Assembly: GCA_021817985.1 (NCBI GenBank)
Contig: JAKAFK010000036.1
Span: forward strand, 1 to 35,913
Direction: 5' to 3'
From: Pseudomonadota bacterium
GTDB taxonomy: Bacteria > Pseudomonadota > Gammaproteobacteria > Burkholderiales > JAKAFK01
Length of the DNA: 35,913 nt
Shown here: positions 35,179 to 35,913 of the stretch, one piece after another
Layout of the letters: each line of letters begins with the position of its first letter
Position numbering within the stretch: position 1 is the stretch's first letter
Made by a program: the position numbers and the translations under genes
The notes under the pieces: generated by a model
Databases searched by the model: none
Told to the model about the DNA's origin: nothing
The model's input: only the letters and a program-made list of their open reading frames with translations

Positions 35179-35913
35179 ATGTTCAAGAATATGAGAATCG
35201 GCAATCGCCTGGCTCTGGGCTTCGGCATCCTCGGTCTGCTCTTTGCGGCCTCGGGCGCCTTTGCGCTGCGTCAAATGCAAACCATCAAAACGTCCACCGA
35301 TGCCGTCATCGAGGGACAGTGGCCCCAATATGTTGCCATGGGGCAGGTTCTCGACTCGGTCGAAGAGATGCTGCGCGACAGCGAAGCAGCCTTTTCCGAT
35401 CGCTCCAGCTCAACTAACGTTGCGGGGGTGCGCACCAAATGGCAGCACATGGAAACCGCAAACGATCAGCGTCTTGCGACTGTTGTCCACTTGGCGGCGA
35501 CCCCGACGGGGCGCGCATTCGCGAGGAAGGTCAAAAGGGAACTGCGCGCCTATTACAGCACGGAAGATCAATTTCTCGCTGCCCTCGGAAGCGCTGATCC
35601 GTCGGCTGCTCATCTCCTGCATCAGCAGGTCCGTCCCCAGGCATCCGCGCTCGTCGGCGAAATCCGTCATTTCAAGACGCACATCACGCATGTCTTTGCC
35701 AAGGCGGCGGGCCAATCCAATACAATTTATGCGCAGGCACGAACCTTGGAGATCGCGATCGCAAGCCTCGTGCTCCTGCTCGCAGCCGGCTTTGCCTTCT
35801 GGGTGACCCGCTCGATCACCGTTCCGTTGAGGGAGGCGGTCGACGTCTCCAACCAGCTGGCCGAAGGCGACCTCACGGCGCGCATCGAGGCGAGGTCCCG
35901 CGACGAGGTCGGG
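35179..35913 (+). CDS. Methyl-accepting chemotaxis protein, N-terminal part (runs off window)
   Basis: 245 codons are visible and the frame is open at the window end. The protein starts MFKNMRIGNRLALGFGILGL, a membrane helix typical of MCPs with a four-helix-bundle sensor, followed by about 160 periplasmic residues. A second membrane helix (IAIASLVLLLAAGFAFWV) leads into a HAMP domain (SITVPLREAVDVSNQLAEGD and so on). The signalling part lies beyond the window. AGATAGGA lies a few bases before the ATG at 35179. No sigma-28 box was found upstream. Confidence 0.9.
   Translation, partial: MFKNMRIGNRLALGFGILGLLFAASGAFALRQMQTIKTSTDAVIEGQWPQYVAMGQVLDSVEEMLRDSEAAFSDRSSSTNVAGVRTKWQHMETANDQRLATVVHLAATPTGRAFARKVKRELRAYYSTEDQFLAALGSADPSAAHLLHQQVRPQASALVGEIRHFKTHITHVFAKAAGQSNTIYAQARTLEIAIASLVLLLAAGFAFWVTRSITVPLREAVDVSNQLAEGDLTARIEARSRDEVG

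Overview
The window is GC-rich, tightly packed bacterial DNA. Gene content suggests a motile proteobacterium, most likely a gammaproteobacterium: a FliA-type promoter, Che proteins, several methyl-accepting proteins (MCPs), c-di-GMP enzymes, RhlE, an iron-dependent alcohol dehydrogenase and bacteriohemerythrin. I cannot assign a genus from sequence alone. No tRNA, rRNA, CRISPR array or plasmid/phage backbone is visible.

Left part (1-7200). The window opens inside an insertion-sequence transposase, followed by about 700 bp of eroded sequence with a helix-turn-helix remnant. A tidy AmmeMemoRadiSam operon follows (Memo-like, AMMECR1-like, AmrS-like radical SAM), then a dienelactone-hydrolase-like gene convergent with a phosphoribosyltransferase. 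Next is a possible small RiPP-like locus: a 46-codon ORF, a hairpin, and a radical SAM/SPASM enzyme. A secreted protein of unknown function closes this part on the minus strand.

Centre (7440-20964). A long one-direction chemosensory operon begins at a near-consensus sigma-28 promoter: cheW - cheR(TPR) - cheW - REC/HD-GYP - MCP(protoglobin + CZB) - MCP(NIT) - cheA hybrid - cheB - degenerate Hpt/REC - cheC - PAS/GGDEF. Most junctions are ATGA-type overlaps. It lacks a stand-alone CheY and CheZ, but holds both a c-di-GMP phosphodiesterase and a diguanylate cyclase. Heme-gas, zinc/redox and NIT-type inputs may therefore be wired to c-di-GMP turnover, with CheC as phosphatase.

Right part (21000-35913). 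On the minus strand lie an RhlE DEAD-box helicase and an NYN-nuclease/LOTUS-like protein. Then come a sugar O-acetyltransferase, a bacteriohemerythrin, a 27-codon leader ORF overlapping a small Cys-rich protein gene, an iron-dependent alcohol dehydrogenase, and a classical MCP on the minus strand. After a gene-poor stretch of 1.15 kb comes a MASE3/GAF/PAS sensor kinase, frameshifted at a C7 tract, with its LuxR-type response regulator. An internally deleted EAL/HDOD remnant and the start of another MCP end the window. Signalling through chemoreceptors, c-di-GMP and O2/iron-binding proteins is the theme that links most loci.
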